Assembly: GCA_900660155.1 (NCBI GenBank)
Contig: CABFPE010000051.1
Span: 1,390,111-1,454,110 of the forward strand
Reading direction: 5' to 3'
Length of the DNA: 64,000 nt
Source: Hofstenia miamia
Taxonomy: Eukaryota > Xenacoelomorpha > Acoela > Hofsteniidae
Under the pieces are notes generated by a model. That model was given only the letters and a program-made list of their open reading frames with translations, had not been told where the DNA came from and did no database searches. Shown one piece after another: positions 46,690-58,600 of the stretch (position 1 is the stretch's first letter; each line of letters starts with the position of its first letter). Both the position numbers and the translations under genes were made by a program.

Positions 46690-47095
46690 TAAGTCAAAGA
46701 CTTATCATATCACAATTACCCGGTCAATGCATCCTTCTAGGGCGAGTTTTGCTTGGCTTTAATGGTAAGTTTATTACGCCTGCTTATTTCTTTGACAGCA
46801 CTGTTACTGGTGATGCATATCAGCAAATGATAGAGAAGCATTTCATGCCATTTCTTAAATGTAAACGAATGCTTTGCTAAGACTATTTTTCCATAAGTTC
46901 TATTGGCCCGATATTTTATTTGTGGGAAAACTAAAGAGGAATTTTTACCAACACAGAACTTACCAATCGCTTGATGAACTGAAATCAGCTATTTTAGAAG
47001 GTGTCCAAACAATTGATTGTGATTAATGTAAAAAATGGTGTTATCTGTACCATCTGCTTTTCAAGCTGTCATTTAAGCAAATGGTGGTTTTCATA
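46690..47095 (+). mobile_element. mariner/Tc3-type transposase fragment (C-terminal half)
   Basis: FNGKFITPAYFFDSTVTGDA, then YQQMIEKHFMPFLK (about 46760-46860) equals the 'G.IGPYFF...TV....Y..ML..F..P.L' region. In a shifted frame KLKRNFYQHRTYQSLDELKS and AILEGVQTI (about 46930-47020) equal the 'LWG.LK..VY....T..EL...I' end. The second catalytic Asp block is degenerate. It may be the other half of the fragment at 43690. Confidence 0.7.
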
Positions 47096-47099
47096 AACC

Positions 47100-48100
47100 C
47101 CAAAAAACTAGTTCTTTATATGTTATTTTTTCACTTTATGAAAATAGAAGATTTTTAATCAATGTTCATTTTCCGGCGTTATTTTATAAACATACTATAT
47201 ATATATATATAATATATAAAAATATTTACGCTTTGTCAAGAACCCAATGATAAGTATTTTGAAACGTTTTGGTAAATGTAATTTCTCCATTATTAAATTT
47301 CTATTTATATTGTCTTGTGCAATTATTAATTCTGAATTGTTTATAGTAATTTTGTCTGAATGCTTTACTAAGTTTATTATTTTAATTTTTCCCGTGCTCG
47401 CTATTAAGGGAGATCAGGGGTAAATAAATATATTTCTTAATTTTTAGTTATAAACTAGCACAATTATTTTAATATTGAAACACGTGTTATAAAAATTCCA
47501 ATATTTCATTAGTCATTTTTTTCATTTTTTCGGACCACTATATATTCATAAACATATATCATGGCATTGCAACATCTATATTTAGAAATTCAAAGTTTAG
47601 GCACTAGAGCATAATTAGATCTACAACCCTATCAAGTTTCATTAACATTCAGTAGATATAATTTGAAACTGGGTTTGCATGATAAATATAAAATCCGAGA
47701 AATAAGTATATAAATATCTCATCTTGTTGAGGCAAGCCTGCTCAGCCCTGAAAAGTGGTGTTTTAGGGCTAAAGAAATCGTTGCCAGGGTAGATTTTCAG
47801 TAGTTTTTAAAGAAAAAATGCATTCTTAAAAGGTATACATTGAAGTATTAAATGAGTTTAAAAATATATATTTATAAATATCATTTTTTGTGATTTTTTA
47901 CCCGTGATCTACCTTAAATACCTATATATCCCTGGTTTATTGGACGTTGTTCCGCAAAAGAAGAGGATTTTTGTAGTTAGAAATTTCAACATTAATGCAA
48001 CTAAAATCGCTCATCGTCAAATTATGTGGTTTTGGGTAGCTGCTATTATCGTAATTTGATATTGTTACATATTTTAACTGTCATATTACGATGAACCTAA
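47100..48100. other. Upstream region of the TOM1-like gene
   Basis: AT-rich, with an (AT)n tract at 47195-47218. No transposon or exon recognised. A TATTTTAG acceptor just before the ATG at 48110 implies a 5' UTR exon somewhere here, but I could not place it or a promoter. Confidence 0.4.
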
Positions 48101-48109
48101 TATTTTAGA

Positions 48110-48925
48110 ATGACCGCCATTCTAGACCGGTTTACTACAAATCCACTTCAAACGCCCATTGGACAGCGTATTGGTAAGATTATTTGAGTATAATTAAGTA
48201 TTGATCATGCTAGATAATTATTTAAAACTTCTTGTTAAAAATATCATACATTATTTATTATTAGTGAGAGCGACAGATGAAATGCAGCCAAGCGAGGATT
48301 GGACACTATTTATGCAAATCGTTGATATTGTTAATACTACCGAGGAAGGGTACACCTGTTTCTACATGTATAGTTATTGCTCAATGTTTTTTTCAGACCT
48401 AAAGATGCTTCCCGCGCTATTCGGAAACGAATATCCATGCTCAAGAATTCGAAAGCACTACTTTTCACATTATTGGTAATCTTGTTTTGAAATTTTTTTT
48501 TAATATTTTTTAGCTTTTGGAAACTTTAATGAAGAACTGCGGTTATAGATTTCACATACATGTATGTCAAAAAGATTACATCAATGACCTTGTTAAGGTT
48601 ATTCATCCTCGGTATACACCATCTGTCCTCGTTCAAGAGAAAGTCTTGGAACTAATTCATTCATGGACTATGGCATTTAGAACTCATCCCGATCTGAAAG
48701 GGGTTGTTTTAGTTCACGCTGAACTAACTGAAAAAGGTATCTGATTTCTAAGTGTGAAGTAGTCATTCGAACCTAAAACTTTAGGCATTGAATTCCCTGA
48801 TGTTGATGCAAGTGGGTTTCCCAAAACAGACAACCAATCTTTGGTATGCGCGATTAAGTGATTTTTATTAAATAATGTTTTAGACTCTGCAGCATTCACC
48901 TATTAGAAAGCCTATTTCTGAAAAT
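48110..48925 (+). CDS. TOM1: TOM1-like: VHS domain exon block
   Basis: Six compact exons with 38 to 91-bp introns, phases 1, 2, 0, 1, 0, 0. Landmarks in order: IGQRI, RATDEMQPSEDWTLFMQIVD, NTTEEGPKDASRAIRKRI, LETLMKNCGYRFHIHVCQKD, VLVQEKVLELIHSWTMAFR, HPDLKGVVLVHAEL, then TEKGIEFPDVDASGFPK. VHS domains bind sorting signals or ubiquitin. The SEDW/NCGxRFH/IQSWA-type motifs here are TOM1/STAM/Hrs hallmarks, and the KGIEFP end is TOM1-like. The very short introns contrast with those further downstream. Confidence 0.92.
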
Positions 48926-49579
48926 GTGCAGGCATGTTTTTATAAATTACATTTTTTATAAATTGCTATCACATATGCATTCTATGTTACAAGAAAAGCG
49001 GTTATTTATTATAACTGTTTGTCCAGTTGGAAGTTTAAAAGGCATCTCGTCTTGCGTTCAACAAATACTGCTATTTAAATAGTTCGCTATGTTGAGCAAT
49101 TTAATAAACATTTATTTATTTTGTATATTTATCTTGAAATTGGTAGTCATTAGTATACAATTCTATAATAAAGCCTTATAATTCTATGTGAATGATCCCT
49201 TAGTTTTGCTGGTTACATTTTTTAACAAGACGCATTCCTCACTTAAACAAATTACTGTTTATATGCTTGTGTAGATAGTTATTCGACAATATTGGAAAGA
49301 GAAAACTCCTGTTCCATTTTTTGTATGTCTCCCTCTAAATGTTTTTTAAAAACCTTAGCATAACCGCGTTTCCAAATATTAATACTTTAAATTTTTCATG
49401 GTAGTGTCCCTTTATTTTACCTACCTCCATGGTAAAAATATTTAAGTTCGAGTGAATACTGTGGGAGCAATTCCCGAAAAATAGGTATTTTGGGAAAAAA
49501 GTATCATTTCCCCTAAATGCCTTAGAAATTTCGCACGCCAAATGTAGGGTTTTGCATTTTCCATTCAAAAAGCGGGATT

Positions 49580-49610
<31 letters not shown>

Positions 49611-52600
49611 TTCGCGCTGAGTGCATTTACAAAAAATAAATCGCGTTCAGTGCAAAATGGTAAAAAATCAGTCGCGATGAGTGCAAAAATGCATAAAATA
49701 GGAAGCGATCAATGCATTTGTATAATGAAACAAGTCGCGCTGAATGCAATAGAATTTATTTTTTTATTTTTCAATATTTTAACTACTTTATTGAAAATCA
49801 GATGTGAATACAACTATATTATATGCATGCAAATAAAATCCATCAAATGTACGCTATATTTGCTATAATTAAAAATATATTAATTAGTCAAGTATACGAA
49901 AGGTATTAATTTATTTCAAATACTTTGTAGAGTATTCAATTTTCATGTAAATTTCCTTTAAGTTTTTGACGCATGACTTTTAACAAAAAATTACTCTTTA
50001 ATGTTCTCAAGATTGACCTTTTCTGATCCTTAGTAAATCGAATATTTTCTTCCGTAAAAAAATTAATAGTAATTACTCTATACTAACCATTTGCATTTGC
50101 TCTCTCCCGAAAACTAAATGAAGCCTACATGTATTTCTTTCGTTTTCTTTGAAATTTCAATAGCTAGTGCATAAATTCTACGTTTTCGCCAATTACATGG
50201 CGCGACTAATTTTGCAAAAATAAAGCATGTATTAACAAGCAACGAGAACATTAAATTAGGCCGGACTTTCATTATATATATATATATATATATAAACATC
50301 AATGAAATTAAATTGAAGTACTTTTATAAGAGTGATTTGTGTTTTTCGCTAAGAAATACTGGAACTCTATCCAAGAACCCTGCACATTTCAAAATTTTGA
50401 GAAATCGAAATTGGAAGCATAATAACAAAAAAGCAAGGATTTGATGTTTGTTTGTGTTACAAAGTATAGCACATTAATTTTATGTTTCAGCACATTTTTC
50501 ACTCATGTCAATTTCATTTACAACTAATATTGCAACTATATTCTAGCAATTTATTTAGAGAGTGCCAACTGCTCCTGTCCAACAATCACCAACCACCCAA
50601 CGCAATAGTCGCCAAAAGCATGTAAATAAATTGCGAGGAGAATTGAAAATCGTTGCTGAAAATGCTAGTGTCTTTAACAAAATGCTTACCGAGCTTTCAC
50701 CCGGCCAAGAAGAAGATGACGAATTCAGTCTTCTAGTTGTAAGTAACAAACTATATTCAATTTTTAAAATAATATTCAAAGACACGTTTTTAGGACATCA
50801 ATTCATTAACGGTTCGCATTGAATATACAAGATTTAATACTAAATTCATTGTTTCACAATAATGTATAATTTTGTAATTGACTGTCTGATAAAAATTTAT
50901 TTAAATTCATTTACTGAATTCTAGCAAAGCATCAAATCCAAAAAAAATTGCTTTCATTTAGTAAATATTTGATTTAAAGTTTCAATTTCAACTGATTTGG
51001 AATGAAAATACTATACAATTAAGTTTTTTCACAATACTTAAGCCAATTAAGTTTAATTTTATAAAGGATTCTCTGCAGCATCTTGACAAATTCACTATTA
51101 AGTTTGATAGGACTTTGTCAGTTATACCTCCTCGAAGAAGTGGATGGTTCAAGTGCTACTGTTAGCCAGCAGTGGTATTGTAATTTGATCAATTACATCA
51201 ACTTGACCTGCTTCAAATGGAATTTGGTAAGAAATTTATTGGCCGCAATTTATTTGGATTTTTATTGGCCTCCTAGATGGCCGGGTTTATTCCTACCTGA
51301 CTTCTGATAGTGGGGAATGTTAAAGTCCGCAGTTTATAACGCAATGCCTAAAAATTCACAGAAAATGAAAGAAAACATGGTGCGAGCAGTGAATTATATG
51401 ACATCGAACTTGATTACAGGTGTTGTTAACAGCTTGATATACAGTCTCGAGAGAATGGATCACGCCTTACATCAAGATTTTGATTTGTCTACATTTTGTA
51501 TTCCATTGAATAAATTCGTCTTTCATGGAAAGCTTTTACTTTAAAATATTTAATATGGTATTCTTTTCATTCCAAATCAGTTTAAATTGTCAGTTCAAAT
51601 AAAATATTTACTAAATATGAGCAAATCAAATTTGAATTCTTTTGGAACAAGTAATATATAATACTTTTTGCAAACAATTATTTTGATGTCAGAATCATCT
51701 CAAATAATAGGAAGTTTTAGCATAATATAGTAATTATCACTGTAATTGACTTGTAATCTGAATAATATATGTTACTTCGAATAATTATCTCTTTCCTGCT
51801 TTGATGAAAATTAGAGAATATATTTATGCATTTCTTATTTAGATATTGAGAACAATTATTTCGTTATTATACATTTTATAGTTTATTTGAATAGTTTTGT
51901 ACCAAAAATATTGTTGGCAGTAACTTTTGTTAAAAATAATTTAAGAGAAAACAGTAAAATAAAAAAATAAGTTTCAATGTTTTATTCCATAAAATGTCAA
52001 CACTTCGACACAAAACTTGAACCCATTTCCAAAATAATTAACTGGAAACTGATTCTAAACAAATTACTATTTTTTAAATTTTCTCTTTGTGTGGGCAAAG
52101 TCCAAATCAACTTTCTTAGATTTCGCGATGTTTTCGGTAAATGCCAATAATTCCAGAACTCCTTGAATAAGAAACCACCTCACGGCATACAAATTCCCTT
52201 TGCTCTCATTTTTTATCAAATATATATACAGTCAATTCCGCTTTATCCGTATCCTGGTGGACATCTGATTTTTGTCCGCATTATGTGAATTTGAAAATTT
52301 CAAATCTGATATCATTGAAAATATGGAATTTATGGCCGGGCTAGGTTGTTGCAGGGATGAAACTTAATGAAAACAAACCTGTCAAGATTTAAGAAGAATG
52401 CCTGTTGAGAATAATCACGAAATTGCGTCAATGAGTTTCTGACAAGAGATATCTGGAAAAAATGGGACAGCTATCAACATCCTCACTTCACAGAACAAAT
52501 CAAAACCATGTTTTTTACACATGTACAGTGTATTAAATTCACAAATAAAAATTTATTATACTCAGGGTTGGCAAAAAAGTGTATTTTTTACAAAAAAACG

Positions 52601-55600
52601 TTTTAAACGTTTAAGACAATGTTTTTTAATTTTCGACAGAACCAGCTTAACGTACGAAAATTTTGCTAAAACACATATAGCAGCAAACATTGAATTATAA
52701 TAAACTTATCAACATTCATTTCTCGTTTCATACACGTAAAACAAAACACAAGTTTTGCTATTTTTCGGTTATAAAAGTACGGATGGATGAAACCTTAAAA
52801 TTATTTTCCAAACTTTCCTATATAGATTTGAAAAGAAATATTTAAAAAAACTCTGCAAAAAATACAGTTGTTTTAAACAGTTTTTAAAACATGTTTTAAA
52901 CAGATACTGTTTAAAACATGCCAACCCTGATTATACGAATATGTAATAATTCGCAAATTAAAATTTATTGTACGAACAGCGCCTCTTGTACTTGTGTACA
53001 TTATACGATCACAAAATGAGTAATTGTTTAAAAAACTACTGAATGCTCAAATTTTGATACGGTTTAGCGGATATAATTGCTATACAAAGTGACATTTGGA
53101 CCAGAAATGTACAATGAATTACGGATTAACCGATAGTCTTATTAGAGAAAAACGCAATGAATAATTAAGACTTAAGAAAGTGTACAAATAAACCGAAAAT
53201 CCGGATAAACCCGATACAGATAAAGCGGAATTTACTGTAGTCACATTTAATTCTTAAATGCCTAGCGAATAACATTTTTGAAATGTGAAATGAAGAGCTG
53301 GCTGGCTGGCAAGCAACTAAGTTCTGTCATTGAAAAAATTATTGCAGTTTATTTGAATGTTACTAAGATATTTCAAAAATGTTCTTTGAAAGACAAGAGT
53401 AAACGTGGACATTTTCAGATTGAAATGATCGGTAGTTCTTCAGAAAGTATTTTTAGGCTTTTATTGCTCAAAAATGAAATTTGTTTTGTATTTATAAACT
53501 TATGTATCATTAGGTAACATTTTGTCAATTATTGGAAATGGATTAACGCTTTGCCTTAGGACTTGAATGATACCTGCAGACAAATGCAGTCACGTCTTGT
53601 GGAACTTGTAGAAAACTCTCGTTGTGAAGAATTATCAGGTAATTCCATGATTTCAACGATGTTTTTATTTTGTAACGGTCAAATTAATTGATATGTAAAG
53701 GTTATACCATAACTTCCACGCGGTTTTTGATCTCCGATAAGTTACAGTTTAGATTCATATATCGAACTACTGCTATTAATATATTTTCTATACGTTCTGA
53801 AAAATTATCTCACACAGTCTTTATCATTATTAATGATCCATTTCGTATTCTTTTAACGGATTAATCATTGCATTCATTTTTTTAGAAATATTGGTTTTAG
53901 AATGTAATTTTTAATTGTTCGATATCTTGGGTAAGTGAGATTTAAATTTCAATCATTGATGTAGGGTCCGATAGATTGAAATAACATAAGTCATTGAACG
54001 ATTCAAAATTTACGATTACGACAAAAACTGATCATTATTATTGGCAATTAAAGGAATGCCGTTTCCATCCCCAACTGCTCCCCGTGAAATAAAGACAGCA
54101 ACAGAGCGTACCGTTGTTCATGTTCTTGTGCATCACTATCGTTGCCAAGGTCACTCAGCCTATGTTATCAACAAAAATCTTCTGGAGGTTGATGGCTGGA
54201 TCGTCTCAGAAGGCGCAATAAGAAAGATGTGGAATAAGGAACTTTTGATGAGTGATAATGAATGATACGATGATGCACATATACCATGAATATATAACTT
54301 TTGTATCAACATGCTTTCTTTTCATTAACAAATGAGTTGAAAATATGTCGGTTTGAATCATTTAACGTTAATCGAAAACCGCGTCGAAGTTACGGTACAC
54401 CCCTTATATGAAAAATATTTTTAGTGGTGCGAATGCGAAAGTTTTTAACAATAAATTGATTAAATTTTAATATATTTCAATTTATTAATTTATAGCGTGT
54501 GAATATAGCTGTCACTCTCCATTAAACGTTAGCACAATTCCGTTCCATTTTCTAAATATAGTGCTAGATATTATAGTAGAAATGGCTTGGTCTGGAAAGC
54601 AGATGGCGCCAAAAGTTAACAACTTATCAACAAATTGTTTTCTCTCTACGTATAGTTTTTTTGCTTGTGTCTAACATTTTATTCACTTCATTTGCATTTC
54701 GTAATTTACTTTCCTTTTAAACACTTTTTCTTAATTGATCATATGTGTGGAATTGGACACTTTCTAATATTTTGCTTTTAACAATTGAATAGAAATCAAT
54801 ATGTGTTTATAATTTGCATCTACTGAATTTCGGTTAAAAGTGGTATGCTAATGTATTTTGGTAGATTGAACAGGTATGCTCGGTTTTTTATTTGTTTGTA
54901 TAACTCTTTTTTTAAACTTTGGAGTCAATCAAAATTATGTTACTTATTTAAAACTACGGCTGAAAAATCGCCGCTATTAATCGGTCAACATTTAAAAAAT
55001 GCGATTAAAGAACGATTACTTTACGAACAAAATAATCGCATGATTTTCGTTTTATTTACCATTTTTAGATGTGTTCACGGAAATTTCATGTCAATGCTTT
55101 CGAGTTTAACATAAATACTAATATAACATTATTTAATTGTTAAACTCACTATAAATAGATTTTAAATGAAAAGCCGCATAATGCAGCCCTCGAAATGGAT
55201 CTTACATTTAGATAAAGTGTGAAACAATTATTTTTGATAACGCAATACCGTTAACCTTACAGAAATCGCATGAAGTTTAACTTTTGTCAGAGATGAAAAC
55301 TGAAATTGTCCTTAAAGTTTTTTGTAGTGGTTATTAACACTTCGAACAACGAAGTGGTCAACATTTTTGTTTACTTTACCAAAAGAAGCTGTACGCATAT
55401 GTACTTTCAGGATACATCGATACTCAAACTGAGTAAGAATATTTTTTTGTTTTCCAACATGGCTTTGTTTCTGACTTATGTTATCTAAATAAAAGTTTTT
55501 AATTTTATCGGGATGTCTAGATACGAAAGTTTAGGCGTGAATGATTTTCAAATTACCGATTAATCGATTAATTGTAGCGATTAATGAAAATTAATATCCC

Positions 55601-58600
55601 CGCCCTACATTAAACCTAAGCAAGCACAAATTTACAAATATACTTAGTGGAGATTTTATCATTAAATGATGAACTAAACAATGCCTTTATCCGATACGAT
55701 CGATATCAGCGAATTAGACAAATACAGAAGCAGCCAGATAAAGGAATCAACAACTCGGAAGGCGTTCTTATTGCGGACCTTCCTCGGCCTTCACAAACGC
55801 CTACACGAAATCAAGTGAACAATGAAAATGTAGGTGTCATAATGATTTCTTTTTAATTCCATTTTTTTCTAGTTCGCCTACAAACAGCAATCAAATATCA
55901 GAGAACGCCCTGACTGTAAGTTTTTAAATTAGCCTGATTTTTAGTCAAGTTGTTTTGTTTTAAGTTGTTCATCTATTTATCTATATTTATAAGTTGCATC
56001 TATAAATAAAGGTGGGGACGTGGGTAAACATTTTCGAACCCAACCTGCATTTGCAGAGTTTAAAAATATTAAAAGGTTTTATGTAACGTTCATTATTCAA
56101 TAAAACATCCATAATTTCTTCTTAGCATGAAACTTGAACGTTTTCCTTATTCATTGTAAAATTGGATCTTTTACATTTTTTAAGGACAATTTAGCTCTTT
56201 TTGTAATTTTTTGAAAATAAATGTGAATATGCCACGCAACGTCTTTCTACTAATATATTGATACTTTCTAAATACAATTACAGTATTTCGTTTTCAAAAG
56301 ATTTTTTTCTAATGTTCTAGTATCTTCTGGTGCATCAATTGAGGCCAAGCTGCTTCCCGGTCGTTCTGAAAAGGTATTGTTTTCTGACTTACCTGAAGAC
56401 AACGATTCCTTTGACGCATTCTTAGGAGTTAGAGCGGCGGTTGGTAATTCCTCAGAACAGTAAGATTTTGATCTTAATTGTGCCATTAATAGATCTAGTA
56501 TTATGAAATCTGAAGTATAAACTTAGTAATAAGTGTAATAAAATTATTAGCCATTTATCAGTAATTTTTTATGGGGTTCAAACGAACCCCTCTCATCATT
56601 AGTGTTGTAACTATTAAGATTTGCTTGGAACATTTAAAATTTTTATTTCTTAATTTAACACTGAGCAATGCATTAAGAGTGCGAATACTAACACTCTCCC
56701 AAATCTAAATTGTAGCTGGAAAATTAATTATAAAAACATCTGTATGTTAGTGTTTTATTTACATTAGACTCTAAATTTATTTTCAACAAGCATATTTTAC
56801 ACATCAACTAAAATTTTTTAAAAATCGCTGGCGTGTATCTCATCTATTCCTTTGCATTAATACATGGTTACGAAATCTATTTATCAACTATTGTTTGCTA
56901 TTATTCGACGCGAGGTTACGAAGTAAATGTAAAATAATTTTTCTTACAAACTTTAAGTAATTTCCTACAAAGCCTGCATAAACATTGATATTTGTTTCAT
57001 TTTGTGCAAACGTCCTATCAATGCATTCACTTATCCAATACGTTTATGCCTTAGCCGATATCTGCAAACTATTGCCCTATATGTCCACACACACAATTGT
57101 CCGATTACTATGCTAATTATCTCTTGTGTGCACTCAATTTTCCGATGTACACAAATAAATTTTTGAAATTGTTCGTAAGTTTGAATCAACAAAAATTTAT
57201 TCGCACTTTAAAAATATCAAAGATATATATTATCAAAAAATTGCTGAAAAAATATCAATCGATTTTTACTATATGGTAGGGAAATGATCTTAAAACAATA
57301 CTCTAAAAATTGCGGTAACTAGAAAAAAATTTGATACTTATTTCCTCCCAAATAGAAAATGGAATTATTCAACACACTTTAGAAATTCTTAGCTCATGTC
57401 CATCCCTGTGCGGATGCCCTCAACCATTATTGACATTTATTATAAGTGGTTTCAGCTCATTACAACGAAAATATTTCATGTCAGATTCAACGTAAAGTGA
57501 TTGATAATTGGCATTCTATAATATATCCAATCGGTTTTTGAATATTTGTAAAACTTCATTTGACATTGCATACATTATAAAATCTGTACATCATATCCAA
57601 ATCACAAAACTCAATCATAAAATGCCAGAATTTTTATATTGTTTGATATACAACGTTCACAATAAATTGTTTTTCCACAACCCCAAATTACAAATAGCGG
57701 TAATGTTTTTAGATCTTGAAGCCTTGGATATTAAAATTAAAACTTGGTTGTTTTTTGTGAAAACTCAGGTTTTTTCAATAGCATCATTGACATATATAGT
57801 GAATCAAAATTTATCACCAATTGACTTCATTTAAAAACTTTTGCCTCTCCCAAGTATTTTTTGCTTCCATCTACAATTTTCTAACAGACTCCCAAAATAA
57901 CAATTATTGAGGTTGAAATATTCAAATTCAATTCAATTGTTGTTTACAGATGTATTTAATCAAAAGATAATTGGGAGTTTGGATGTACAACTTCGATTTT
58001 AAGGACAAGACAATAGTACTTAAATGGGTTAATGAGATGTTGAGAGCATGATACGACCAGGTGCAATCTATGTTTGTCTTGCCACATTGAGTTCTGCTCT
58101 TATGCATGGAGGCGAAGTGGTATTTACTATCTCTTCGAAGTTAAAATTAAATTGAATTAATATAAACTGACATTTTAAATTTCAAAAAGTTTCATGATAT
58201 TTTTGCAATTGCATCTTTAAAATTAGTAAGAACAAAAGAATTAAAGAGTATGTATAGATTTGATCAAAGAAATTATGGTTGCTGCTGCAAATGTTGTTTG
58301 GCTAATATCTGAACATTCTATGAAGGTTAAAACTGATTGTTTACAAAAAAACATTATCTGGATTGTTATACTACAGCAAAGCATCATGGATTTCAGAGTA
58401 TTTGGTAATTGTTAGAAATATTCAATTAATCGAAGATAGCTAAGATTTGATGGACGCGTTAAAACTCCTCTGTCATAATTAAAAAAACACGTTTTCAATT
58501 AAGATGAAATTGATGGAAAATCCTTCTCAGAAGTAGACATAGTAGACCGCCCCACTACAGATATTATTCATTTTTCCGTGAAGCATTTCACAATTTGCAA

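Noticed and set aside
49612-49750. CRISPR array
   Set aside because: The units are degenerate and about 31 bp in total with AT-rich drifting spacers, in an animal intron. A minisatellite is the sensible reading.
56268-56486. A 72-codon minus-strand frame rich in Ser/Glu
   Set aside because: Antisense shadow of the TOM1-like tail exon at 56321-56459, which joins in phase with its neighbours.
57508-57834. A 108-codon frame in the TOM1-like intron
   Set aside because: It lacks an ATG start, is composed of AT-rich codons, and has no domain or splice context.
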